Source of the DNA: Desulfotignum sp.
GTDB lineage: Bacteria > Desulfobacterota > Desulfobacteria > Desulfobacterales > Desulfobacteraceae
Assembly (NCBI GenBank): GCA_011390635.1
Contig: JAABSA010000010.1
Span: 15,610-79,609 of the forward strand
Length of the DNA stretch: 64,000 nt
Direction: 5' to 3'
Positions within the stretch are counted from its first letter, which is position 1; each line of letters starts with the position of its first letter. Positions 45,596 to 53,701 of the stretch are shown here, piece after piece. The notes under the pieces were generated by a model. That model ran no database searches. It worked only from the letters and a program-made list of their open reading frames with translations, and was not told the origin of the DNA. The translations under genes were made by a program, and so were the position numbers.

Positions 45596-46738
45596 ATGGA
45601 CCTTAATCCCTGCATGAAGCATCAGCTTATCCGCAAGACGGTCCGGGAATTTGCGGAAAATGAGATCCGGCCCCGGGCCGCGGAAATGGACAAGGGGCCG
45701 GGATTCCCCGATGATCTCATGGAAAAGATGAAGCCGCTGCATTATTTCGGCCTCCAGGTGCCAGGGCATCTGGGCGGCGCAGACCTGGATACCGTCAGCT
45801 ATGCCATTGTGGTGGAGGAGATCTCCCGGGTATCTGCGGCACTGGGGCTGTGCATTACGGTGCACAACAGTGTGGGGATTTATCCTATCCTCCGGTTCGG
45901 TACCAGGGAACAAAAGCAGCAGTTTGTGCCGCCCATGGCAGCGGGCGAGAGTATCGGTGCATTTTGTCTTACCGAAGCCAATGCCGGTTCCGATGCCGGC
46001 GGGGTGGAGACAGTGGCCCGGGAGACGGCCCACGGGTTTGTCATCAACGGCACCAAAATTTTTGTGACCAACGGCGGGATCTGCGGCACCATCCTGGTCT
46101 TTGCCGTGTCAGACAGTGATCCGGGCAAACCCGGTGTGTTTATCGTTGAAAACCACACCCCGGGTTTCAGTGTGGGAGAAATCGAAGATTTGTGCGGCAT
46201 GCGGGCCAATCCCGTGGCATCCTTGTTTTTTGAGGACTGTGCGATTCCGGCAGACCACTGCCTGGGAATTCCCGGCCAGGGGCTGAAAATCGGACTGACA
46301 GCGCTCGATACAGGCCGTATCGGCATCGCAGCCCAGGCCCTGGGCATTGCCCAGGCCGCGTTTGAAGAATCCGTTTCCTATGCCCAGGCCCGCCAGCAGT
46401 TCAACAAGCCTATCAGCCGGTTCCAGACCATACAGAATTACCTGGCGGACATGGCTGTCCAGATCGATGCCGCAAGGCTTCTGCTTTATCGTGCCGCTGA
46501 TGTGAAAGACACCGGCAGGCCGTTTTCTGCCGAAGCTGCTATGGCCAAGCTCCACTGCAGCACCACGGCACGGATGGTGACCGATCTGGCGGTGCAGATC
46601 CATGGGGGATACGGCTACAGCCGGGAATATGACGTGGAGCGGTATTTCAGGGATGCCAAGGTCACCGAGATTTATGAGGGCACCAGTGAGATCCAGCGGA
46701 TGGTCATCGCCCGCCACATTTTGACCCGGCCCACCTGA
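45596..46738 (+). CDS. Acyl-CoA dehydrogenase
   Basis: 380 aa from the ATG at 45596; the frame is open upstream into the previous gene. It has the standard FAD motifs: CLTEANAGSDAGG, KIFVTNGGICG, ARQQFNKPISRFQTIQ and QIHGGYGYSREYDVERYFRD. The catalytic Glu is in IYEGTSEIQR near residue 367. Neighbouring ETF 2 is the likely electron acceptor. Its substrate could be a C4-C7 acyl-CoA of the benzoate pathway (for example glutaryl- or pimeloyl-CoA), but the specificity residues cannot be judged by eye. Confidence 0.92.
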   Translation: MDLNPCMKHQLIRKTVREFAENEIRPRAAEMDKGPGFPDDLMEKMKPLHYFGLQVPGHLGGADLDTVSYAIVVEEISRVSAALGLCITVHNSVGIYPILRFGTREQKQQFVPPMAAGESIGAFCLTEANAGSDAGGVETVARETAHGFVINGTKIFVTNGGICGTILVFAVSDSDPGKPGVFIVENHTPGFSVGEIEDLCGMRANPVASLFFEDCAIPADHCLGIPGQGLKIGLTALDTGRIGIAAQALGIAQAAFEESVSYAQARQQFNKPISRFQTIQNYLADMAVQIDAARLLLYRAADVKDTGRPFSAEAAMAKLHCSTTARMVTDLAVQIHGGYGYSREYDVERYFRDAKVTEIYEGTSEIQRMVIARHILTRPT

Positions 46739-46765
46739 TATACCGTATAATATAAAGGCATTTTC

Positions 46766-47623
46766 ATGTTACACATCATTGTCTGCATCAAACAGGTTCC
46801 CATGGTATCGGAACTGCCCTGGGACCCCAAGACCGGAACCCTGAAGCGGGAAACCGCCCAGGGCATGATGGACCCGGCTGCCCGGCGTGCCCTGGAGGCA
46901 GCCCTGCAAATAAAGGCAAAAACGGACCGGGACCAGGTGTATATTACAACGGTATCCATGGGGCCGCCCATGGCTGAAGAGATTTTGTATGAGGCAAGGG
47001 CCCTGGGCGCAGACCAGGGGGTGCTGCTCACAGACCCGTGCATGGCAGGAGCAGATACCTGTATGACCGCAAATATCCTGGGAAAATTTATCCGGGATCA
47101 CTGCCCGGATGCCGGTTTGATTCTGTGCGGGTCCATGTCCAGTGACAGCGAGACAGCCCAGGTGGGACCCCAGCTGGCGGAAGAACTGGATATCCCGGCC
47201 ATCGGATATGCCCGGCGCCTGGAACTGGATGATCACTGCATCCGGGTGGAGCGCCACGTGGATGATTTCATGGAACTGCTGGAAATGGACCTTCCGGGCC
47301 TGGTAACCATCGACCATGCCGGAGAATCCGATCTGTATACCCCCCGGTATGTGGCGTTGGCAGGCGTGGAAGCCGCGTTCAAAACCCGTGATATCCGGGT
47401 GATGGACAGAACTGCACTGGGGCTGGACAACGATTTCAATGCCCTGGCTTCTTCTCCCACAAAAATCATTGAGGTGTATTCCCCGATCACCAGAAAAGAG
47501 AATCGGGTGTTGACGGGTGCAGTGAAAAAAATGGTGGATACTCTGTTTGACGATTACGGAAAAATAATTTCCAGTGCCATGGGAAAAGATTTGAAAACAC
47601 ATGACCACGAAGGGGATGCATGA
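46766..47623 (+). CDS. etfB: Electron transfer flavoprotein beta subunit (ETF 2)
   Basis: 285 aa. It starts MLHIIVCIKQVPMVSELPWDPKTG, a typical ETF-beta N-terminus, with MDPAARRALEAALQIK, ILCGSMSSDSETAQVGPQLAEEL for AMP binding, and FVLE-like VERHVDDFMELLEMDLPGLVTI. It differs clearly from ETF 1 beta in length and sequence. It starts 27 bases after the acyl-CoA dehydrogenase and overlaps its alpha partner by four bases (ATGA). Confidence 0.92.
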   Translation: MLHIIVCIKQVPMVSELPWDPKTGTLKRETAQGMMDPAARRALEAALQIKAKTDRDQVYITTVSMGPPMAEEILYEARALGADQGVLLTDPCMAGADTCMTANILGKFIRDHCPDAGLILCGSMSSDSETAQVGPQLAEELDIPAIGYARRLELDDHCIRVERHVDDFMELLEMDLPGLVTIDHAGESDLYTPRYVALAGVEAAFKTRDIRVMDRTALGLDNDFNALASSPTKIIEVYSPITRKENRVLTGAVKKMVDTLFDDYGKIISSAMGKDLKTHDHEGDA

Positions 47624-48618
47624 TTTTGGAAAAACAGATCTGGGTATGGGCAGATTACAGAAATTATTTCCACAGCCGTGTCACCCTCCAGATTCTGGCC
47701 CGGGCCAGCGTTCTGGCAAAAAAAAACAATGCAGTCGTGTGTGCCGTAGTGTTCGGGGACCGGGTGGATGCATATGCGGGAGAATATATCGCCCATGGCG
47801 CGCAAAAGGTCTATGTCATTGATGACCCGGCCCTGAAAGTCTATAATGTGGAATCATATGCCTTTTTATTGTCCACACTGGCCAGGCAGTATGCGCCACA
47901 AATTCTGTTGATCGGTGCGACCCGTTTCGGCCAGGAGATCGCTCCCCGGGTGGCCAAGCAGCTGGACACCGGTCTGACCGCCGACTGCATTGACCTGGAC
48001 ATGGATGACACCGGCCGACTGGTGCAGGTAGCGCCGTCATTCGGCGGCAACCTCATCGCCAAAATCATCACTCCCCATACCCGGCCCCAGATGGCTACTG
48101 TCCGACCCGGCACCTTCCAGGAACTGCCCCATGACGATGATGCTACAGGAGAAAAAATACGCCGTCCCCTTCCTGAAAACATGCCAAAACCAAGGGTCCG
48201 GTGTCTGAAATCCGAGTTGCAGCAGGCCCGGGTTCGGAAAATCGAAACTGCGGATATCGTCATCACGGGGGGCCGGGGCATGGGATCCAAAGGTAAATTC
48301 AAAAAATTGCTTGATCTGGCATACTTGCTGAATGCGGAAGTCGGGGCCACCCGGCCTGTGGTCTATGCCGACTGGATTTCCCAAGAGGCACTGGTGGGGC
48401 AGGCCGGCAAGCATATCCGGCCAAAGGTGCTGTTTTCCTTCGGCATCAGCGGCGCCATACAGCACACGGCAGCCCTGGCCGATGCACGGTTCATCGTGGC
48501 GGTGAACAAAAACCCCAATGCCACCATGATGAAGCTGGCGGACGTAGCCCTGGTAGCGGATGCCAACCAGGTCTGTTCGGGCATCATCCGGGCGTTGAAA
48601 GACAGAATCAGAAACTGA
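47620..48618 (+). CDS. etfA: Electron transfer flavoprotein alpha subunit (ETF 2)
   Basis: 332 aa. The C-terminal FAD domain has IVITGGRGMGSKGKFKK, EVGATRPVVYADWISQEALVGQAGK and SFGISGAIQHTAAL. It is translationally coupled to its beta partner and probably accepts electrons from the acyl-CoA dehydrogenase just upstream. The C-terminus has no extra ferredoxin domain. Confidence 0.92.
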   Translation: MILEKQIWVWADYRNYFHSRVTLQILARASVLAKKNNAVVCAVVFGDRVDAYAGEYIAHGAQKVYVIDDPALKVYNVESYAFLLSTLARQYAPQILLIGATRFGQEIAPRVAKQLDTGLTADCIDLDMDDTGRLVQVAPSFGGNLIAKIITPHTRPQMATVRPGTFQELPHDDDATGEKIRRPLPENMPKPRVRCLKSELQQARVRKIETADIVITGGRGMGSKGKFKKLLDLAYLLNAEVGATRPVVYADWISQEALVGQAGKHIRPKVLFSFGISGAIQHTAALADARFIVAVNKNPNATMMKLADVALVADANQVCSGIIRALKDRIRN

Positions 48619-48634
48619 TACTTGCAGAATACTG

Positions 48635-48901
48635 TTATTTGGATTGGTAGTTCTTGACAGAGCGGATCTCACCGTTTTCCGCCAGGAGTTTGAACACCTT
48701 GTAGCCCCGATCCCCCACGAACATTGATTTGCCCACACCACTGGCGGAGATAGGGCTTTTATAGCTGAGAACAACGATCCAGAACCGGTCGTCATCGGTC
48801 ATCTCAGCCTCCTCAAACAGAATTTTTCCCAGGTCATGATCTGGATAGAGTTTTTGCAAGTGTTCTATGGCTCTGGATGACGCGTCATTGACATTTATCA
48901 T
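48635..48901 (-). CDS. Small hypothetical protein
   Basis: 88 aa from the ATG at 48901, seven bases after GGAGG. It is acidic and soluble, with no cysteines or membrane segments. The sequence reads MINVNDASSRAIEHLQKLYP at the start and then WIVVLSYKSPI, MFVGDRGYKVFKLLAENGE. The pattern looks like a small alpha-beta fold similar to immunity or PepSY-like domains, but I do not recognise it. It is convergent with etfA of ETF 2, ending 17 bases away. Confidence 0.6.
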   Translation of the reverse strand: MINVNDASSRAIEHLQKLYPDHDLGKILFEEAEMTDDDRFWIVVLSYKSPISASGVGKSMFVGDRGYKVFKLLAENGEIRSVKNYQSK

Positions 48902-49011
48902 GTTGCTGCCTCCGTAAATCGTTATATCCGAACCGGACAAACTTCATCATATTTGCTGGGTAACTTCCCAGAATCGGATAATACCTTAAAACAAGGAAAA
49001 AGGAAATGACA

Positions 49012-49127
49012 GGATAATTGCCGGCAGGACGATCACAGGTCGGTACTTTCCGCACTTTATTTGAACAAAAGAAAAGGGTGCGGAAAGTACGACAGGTAAA
49101 AAATTGTATCCTGCCCGGCAAGTATCC
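49012..49127. repeat. Long imperfect palindrome beside repeat copy D
   Basis: Two arms face each other about a 22-base centre. GTCGGTACTTTCCGCAC (49039-49055) matches GTGCGGAAAGTACGAC (49078-49093) with one extra base. Further out TTGCCGGCAGGA (49018-49029) matches TCCTGCCCGGCAA (49109-49121), and GGATA (49012-49016) matches TATCC (49123-49127). The 398-bp gap holds this, copy D and no gene. Confidence 0.7.
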
Positions 49128-49129
49128 GG

Positions 49130-49201
49130 CCCCTGTTGCTGAGCTGTGTCCGGCCCGAGGTTGGGTAATCTGATGGTCCGGTCACAGGGTATCAACAGGG
49201 G
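49130..49201 (+). repeat. Dispersed hairpin element, copy D (short form)
   Basis: 72 nt. CCCCTGTTG (49130-49138) pairs with CAACAGGGG (49193-49201), then CTGTG with CACAG. Inner motifs are TGTCCGGCCCGAGG (49147-49160) and TCTGATGGTC (49169-49178), each with one or two changes from copies A-C. AGGTT/AATCT closes the tip with one G-T pair. Confidence 0.8.
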
Positions 49202-49299
49202 TTCACCGCGTGCAGCACAATTTCAATTGTTTTTTGCCGATAACCAAGGTAACCTCTAACACTTATGCCATGGAGGAAAATCTAAAATCAGGAACAATC

Positions 49300-50580
49300 A
49301 TGGAAAAAACAGACAAACGGTATCGGGCGTATCTGAATATTCTGGGCGAAGAACTGGTTCCGGCCATGGGGTGCACCGAACCTATTGCCGTTGCCTATGC
49401 TGCAGCCCGGGCAACCGCGGTGCTGGGCAGCCAGCCGGAAAGGGTGTTGATCGAAGCCAGTGAGAATATCATTAAAAATGTAAAAAGTGTGGTGGTTCCC
49501 AATACAGGCGGGCTGCGGGGCATTGCAGCAGCCGCGGCAGCCGGCATTACAGCAGGGGAACCAGATAAGATCCTGGAAGTTATCTCCTGTGTGGATGATG
49601 CAGGGCGAAAGAAAATAGCGGTTTTTCTGGATACAAGGCAAATCACGGTCTCGAAAATCGATACCAGACTGATATTTGATCTTGCCGTCACTGTTTACAG
49701 CGGTGATGCAAGTGCCATGGTGCAGATTTCCCATTTCCATACCAACATTGTCCTGATAAAAAAAGATGAGGACATTATTTACCGGAATCAGGATTGCGAT
49801 GAGATCAATACCACGGTCCTGACAGACCGTTCCATACTGAATGTAAAGGATATCCTTGAATTTGCAGCATCTGTATCCGTACAGGATGTTGCAGTGCTGC
49901 TGGAACAGCTCATTGCCTGCAATACAAAGATTGCAGAACAGGGATTGAAAGGTGATTGGGGTGCAAACATCGGGTCTGTGCTGCTGGACACCTGGGGGGA
50001 TGACATAAAGGTGCGGGCCAAAGCCATGGCTGCCGCCGGGTCAGATGCCAGGATGAGTGGTTGCGAGCTGCCGGTGGTGATCGTGTCAGGCTCCGGCAAC
50101 CAGGGAATTGCAGCATCCGTGCCCGTGATAGTGTATGCCCGGCACATGGGGCTTGACAAGGAAACCTTGCACAGGGCCCTGGTGGTATCCACCCTGGTGA
50201 CCATTCACCAAAAAACAGGGATCGGCAGACTGTCAGCATACTGCGGTGCGGTCAGTGCAGGGGTGGGTGCAGGTGCCGGTATTGCATGGCTCCACGGGGG
50301 GCGTTTCAGGGAAGTGGCCCACACCATTGTCAATGCCCTTGCCATGGTTTCCGGCATCATATGTGACGGGGCAAAACCATCCTGTGCCGCCAAAATAGCT
50401 GTTTCCGTGGAAGCCGGGCTCCTGGGGTTTTATATGTTTCAAAAAGGCCAGCAGTTTTACGGCGGGGATGGCATCGTTACAAAAGGGGTTGAAAACACCA
50501 TTGCCAACATCGGCCGACTCGGCAAACAAGGCATGCGGGAAACCGATAAAGAAATTATTCGCATCATGCTGGGGGAATGA
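49300..50580 (+). CDS. L-cysteine desulfidase / L-serine dehydratase-like protein (UPF0597)
   Basis: 426 aa from the ATG at 49300, after AGGAA; ATG at 49270 is an alternative. The N-terminal VPAMGCTEPIAVAYAAARA and the glycine-rich C-terminal SGSGNQGIAASVPV and GAVSAGVGAGAGIAWLHGG match the UPF0597/CdsB family. Cysteines at MGCTEP and further on (IICDGAKPSCAAKI) are the expected [4Fe-4S] ligands. Members release sulfide from cysteine or deaminate serine. The specific substrate is not known. Confidence 0.85.
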   Translation: MEKTDKRYRAYLNILGEELVPAMGCTEPIAVAYAAARATAVLGSQPERVLIEASENIIKNVKSVVVPNTGGLRGIAAAAAAGITAGEPDKILEVISCVDDAGRKKIAVFLDTRQITVSKIDTRLIFDLAVTVYSGDASAMVQISHFHTNIVLIKKDEDIIYRNQDCDEINTTVLTDRSILNVKDILEFAASVSVQDVAVLLEQLIACNTKIAEQGLKGDWGANIGSVLLDTWGDDIKVRAKAMAAAGSDARMSGCELPVVIVSGSGNQGIAASVPVIVYARHMGLDKETLHRALVVSTLVTIHQKTGIGRLSAYCGAVSAGVGAGAGIAWLHGGRFREVAHTIVNALAMVSGIICDGAKPSCAAKIAVSVEAGLLGFYMFQKGQQFYGGDGIVTKGVENTIANIGRLGKQGMRETDKEIIRIMLGE

Positions 50581-50752
50581 CCGGCGACTGAAAACATCCC
50601 CCGGCCTGATGATGCCGGGCCTGGGTTATCTGCTGGTGGGGGAACTGGATCTGCTGCATACCCTGGCCTATGACGGCATAGGATGTTTGTCGAAGGGGGC
50701 CGGAACATTCTGAATGTATTGTCTGATATACCCGGATGCGCTGTTTTTGGCG

Positions 50753-50781
50753 TTGCAAAGCCACCGGAATAGTTCTATATA
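50753..50781 (+). promoter_or_regulatory. Likely promoter of the glycogen genes
   Basis: TTGCAA at 50753-50758, a 17-bp spacer and TATATA at 50776-50781 form a good promoter 45 bases before the CBM48 gene. The 245-bp gap before it holds no other gene I can support. Confidence 0.5.
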
Positions 50782-50825
50782 TCATAATATTGAAACCAAC
50801 AGATGGACAAAAATGGAGGCGGGCC

Positions 50826-51134
50826 ATGGGTATCAAGAAGCAATATTTACATACCAGACCGGTTTGCAAGGTCACCTTCCGATTGTCAAAGCAAGAGACC
50901 AATGATGCGAAACAGGTGTTTCTTGTCGGTGAATTCAATCACTGGGATGAGGTTGGAACTCCCATGAAAGCGTTGAAAAAAGGAGACTTCACAGTTACTC
51001 TTGATCTTGAAACAGGACGGGACTACCGGTTCAGGTATTTTTTTGATCGTCTTTACTGGGGCAATGACCCTGAAGCAGACCGGTATGAGTATTGTTCTTT
51101 TGGAAACTGTGACAACTCAATCGTGAGTCTATAG
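50826..51134 (+). CDS. Isoamylase N-terminal-like / CBM48 glycogen-binding small protein
   Basis: 102 aa from the ATG at 50826, after GGAGG. The stretch VFLVGEFNHWDEVGTPMKALKKGDFTVTLDLETGRDYRFRYFFDRLYWGND is a CBM48/AMPK-beta-type beta-sandwich, with the typical FNxW and YxFRY motifs that hold glycogen. There is no catalytic domain. Being 55 bases before glycogen phosphorylase, it may help target the enzyme to glycogen or regulate it. Confidence 0.82.
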   Translation: MGIKKQYLHTRPVCKVTFRLSKQETNDAKQVFLVGEFNHWDEVGTPMKALKKGDFTVTLDLETGRDYRFRYFFDRLYWGNDPEADRYEYCSFGNCDNSIVSL

Positions 51135-51189
51135 CCGTCATGCAATAAGCTCTGCATGACGGGCCCAATCAGTTTTTTTGGAGGATTTC

Positions 51190-53667
51190 ATGCTGGATCA
51201 TCACCATAATCCTGTTGACGGCAACCAATGTCCGGGGTCTGAAGCCGACAGGCTGAAACAGGATATTTTTCGCAATATCCGGTTCAATCTTGGACTGGAT
51301 CCTTTGGAAATGAATCGATATACCTGTTTTATGGGACTGGCCCTGAGTGTGAAGGAGCGCCTGATCAGCAAATGGATCGAAACCCAGAAGTTCTGCAGGG
51401 ATATCCTGGCCAAGCGGGTATTCTATCTTTCTCTGGAATTTCTGCCCGGCCGATTTTTAAAAAACTACCTGATTTCACTGGGACTGGAAACACCGACGGA
51501 GCAGGTTCTGTCGGAACTGGGGTTTGACCTGGATATCCTGGAGGAAGAAGAGTGGGATGCCGGCCTTGGGAATGGCGGACTCGGACGGCTGGCCTCCTGC
51601 TATATGGATTCCATTGCACGGCTCAGGCTGCCGGGATACGGGTATGGCATCCGCTATGATTTCGGCATTTTTTATCAGGTGCTGGAAAACGGATATCAGC
51701 AGGAAAAAAGCGACAACTGGATGCGCAGGGGTAATCCCTGGGAGATTGTTCGGTTTGAAAATATTCACCGGATTCAGTTCTACGGACGTTCGGAATCCTA
51801 CACAGATATCCATGGACACCAGCGGTACCGATGGGTGGATACCCAGGACGTCATGGCACTGGCCTGTGATGTTCTGGTACCGGGAATTCATGATGATTTC
51901 GTCACCAACATGCGGTTGTGGACAGCCCGATCCAGCCGGGAGTTTGACCTTGACTTTTTCAATAAGGGAGATTACATCGGTGCGGTTGAGGCCAAGGTTA
52001 TCAGCGAAACCATCTCCAAAGTATTGTACCCCAGCGATGAAATCGAAAAAGGCAGGGAACTGAGGCTGAAGCAGCAGTATTTCTTTGTTTCAGCCTCCCT
52101 CCAGGATATTATCCGGCAGTATCTGTCGGACCACCGGTCCTTTTCCGGATTTTCCGACTGGGCAGCCATCCAGCTGAATGACACCCATCCGTCTATTGCC
52201 ATCCCGGAACTGATGCGGTTGTTCATGGATGTATACGGGCTTGGCTGGGATGAGGCCTGGACCATATGTGAAAAGTCGTTTGCCTACACCAACCATACCG
52301 TACTTCCAGAGGCATTGGAAACATGGCCGGTGGATCTGATTGCCCGGCTGCTGCCCCGTCATATCGATATCATCCATGAAATCAACCACCGGTTTCTGGA
52401 TCTCCTTGAAAACCAGTATCCGGGCAGCAATGATCTGGCACAAAGGTTATCCATCATCGGGGAGGAAGGCCGAAAAAAGGTCCGGATGGCCCATCTGGCA
52501 ATTGTCGGCAGCCATTCCGTCAACGGGGTGGCTGCCCTGCATTCCGACATCCTGAAAACCGGATTGTTTAAAGAATTCAACGCGGTTTATCCTGGGCGTT
52601 TCAAAAATGTGACCAACGGGATCACCCCCAGAAGATGGCTGTATCAATCCAATCCGGATCTGTCCCGGCTGATTACATCTGTGATCGGTCCGGAATGGTT
52701 GTCAGAGCTGGACCGGCTCAGACAATTGATGCCGTATGCTGATGATGCTTCTTTTCAGGCAAAGTGGCAGAAGGTCAAGATGGAAAACAAGAAACGGCTG
52801 GCCAGGTATGCACTGAGAAAAACCGGGACTGGTGTGAATCCCCATTCCCTTTTTGATATCCATGCCAAACGGATACATGAATACAAACGTCAGCTGCTCA
52901 ATATCCTTCATGTGATTTTTCTTTATAACCATATCCGTCAGTATCCTGAGGGTGGTGATATCAGACGTACTTTTTTCTTTGCCGGGAAAGCCGCACCCGC
53001 CTATTTTATGGCCAAACTGATTATCAAACTGATTACATCTGTCTCACAGGTTATCAGCAGAGATCCTTTGGTCAGAGAAAAACTCAGTGTCATTTTTCTT
53101 CCCAACTACTGTATTTCCCAGGCGGAAAAACTCATTCCGGCCGCAGATGTTTCCGAACAGATCTCCACGGCCGGCCTGGAAGCATCCGGCACAGGCAATA
53201 TGAAGTTCGCATTGAACGGGGCACTTACCATCGGCACGCTGGATGGGGCCAACGTGGAAATCATGGAGGAAGTCGGAAAAGAAAATATTTTTATTTTTGG
53301 GCTTACTTCCGATGAGGTGGTGAAAACAAGACAGCAAGGATATGATCCAAGAAAGGTGTACGAAGAAAACCAAGATCTCAAAAACGTTATCGATCTGATT
53401 GATGCCGGTCATTTTTCGCCGGAATCGCCGGATCTTTTCAAGCCCATTGTTCAGTCGCTGCTGGATCATGGAGATTATTATCTGGTTCTGGCGGATTTTG
53501 CCGATTATGTGCGGACACAGCAGGCGGTTGCCAAAACATACGAGTCAACGGCCCGGTGGACAAGGATGTCGATTCTGAATACGGCCACTATGGGAAAATT
53601 TTCCAGTGACCGGTCGGTCATGGAATATGCAAGGAACATATGGGGGGCTCAGCCGCTTCCTGAATAA
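51190..53667 (+). CDS. glgP: Glycogen/starch phosphorylase
   Basis: 825 aa from the ATG at 51190, after GGAGG. The N-terminal GLGNGGLGRLASCYMDS and the PLP lysine motif EASGTGNMKFALNGALTIGTLDGANVEI near residue 665 are diagnostic. LNDTHPSIAIPELMR and NHTVLPEALE are further family signatures. It phosphorolyses glycogen to glucose-1-phosphate in the cytosol. The full family length is present. It lies 55 bases after the CBM48 gene, in the same operon. Confidence 0.97.
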   Translation: MLDHHHNPVDGNQCPGSEADRLKQDIFRNIRFNLGLDPLEMNRYTCFMGLALSVKERLISKWIETQKFCRDILAKRVFYLSLEFLPGRFLKNYLISLGLETPTEQVLSELGFDLDILEEEEWDAGLGNGGLGRLASCYMDSIARLRLPGYGYGIRYDFGIFYQVLENGYQQEKSDNWMRRGNPWEIVRFENIHRIQFYGRSESYTDIHGHQRYRWVDTQDVMALACDVLVPGIHDDFVTNMRLWTARSSREFDLDFFNKGDYIGAVEAKVISETISKVLYPSDEIEKGRELRLKQQYFFVSASLQDIIRQYLSDHRSFSGFSDWAAIQLNDTHPSIAIPELMRLFMDVYGLGWDEAWTICEKSFAYTNHTVLPEALETWPVDLIARLLPRHIDIIHEINHRFLDLLENQYPGSNDLAQRLSIIGEEGRKKVRMAHLAIVGSHSVNGVAALHSDILKTGLFKEFNAVYPGRFKNVTNGITPRRWLYQSNPDLSRLITSVIGPEWLSELDRLRQLMPYADDASFQAKWQKVKMENKKRLARYALRKTGTGVNPHSLFDIHAKRIHEYKRQLLNILHVIFLYNHIRQYPEGGDIRRTFFFAGKAAPAYFMAKLIIKLITSVSQVISRDPLVREKLSVIFLPNYCISQAEKLIPAADVSEQISTAGLEASGTGNMKFALNGALTIGTLDGANVEIMEEVGKENIFIFGLTSDEVVKTRQQGYDPRKVYEENQDLKNVIDLIDAGHFSPESPDLFKPIVQSLLDHGDYYLVLADFADYVRTQQAVAKTYESTARWTRMSILNTATMGKFSSDRSVMEYARNIWGAQPLPE

Positions 53668-53701
53668 CCGATGCCGAAATGGATGGAAAGGATGAATCAA
53701 G

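Noticed and set aside
50468-50713. 81-aa plus-strand frame after the desulfidase-like gene
   Set aside because: Most of it overlaps the end of the 49300-50580 gene in another frame, and it has no ribosome site.
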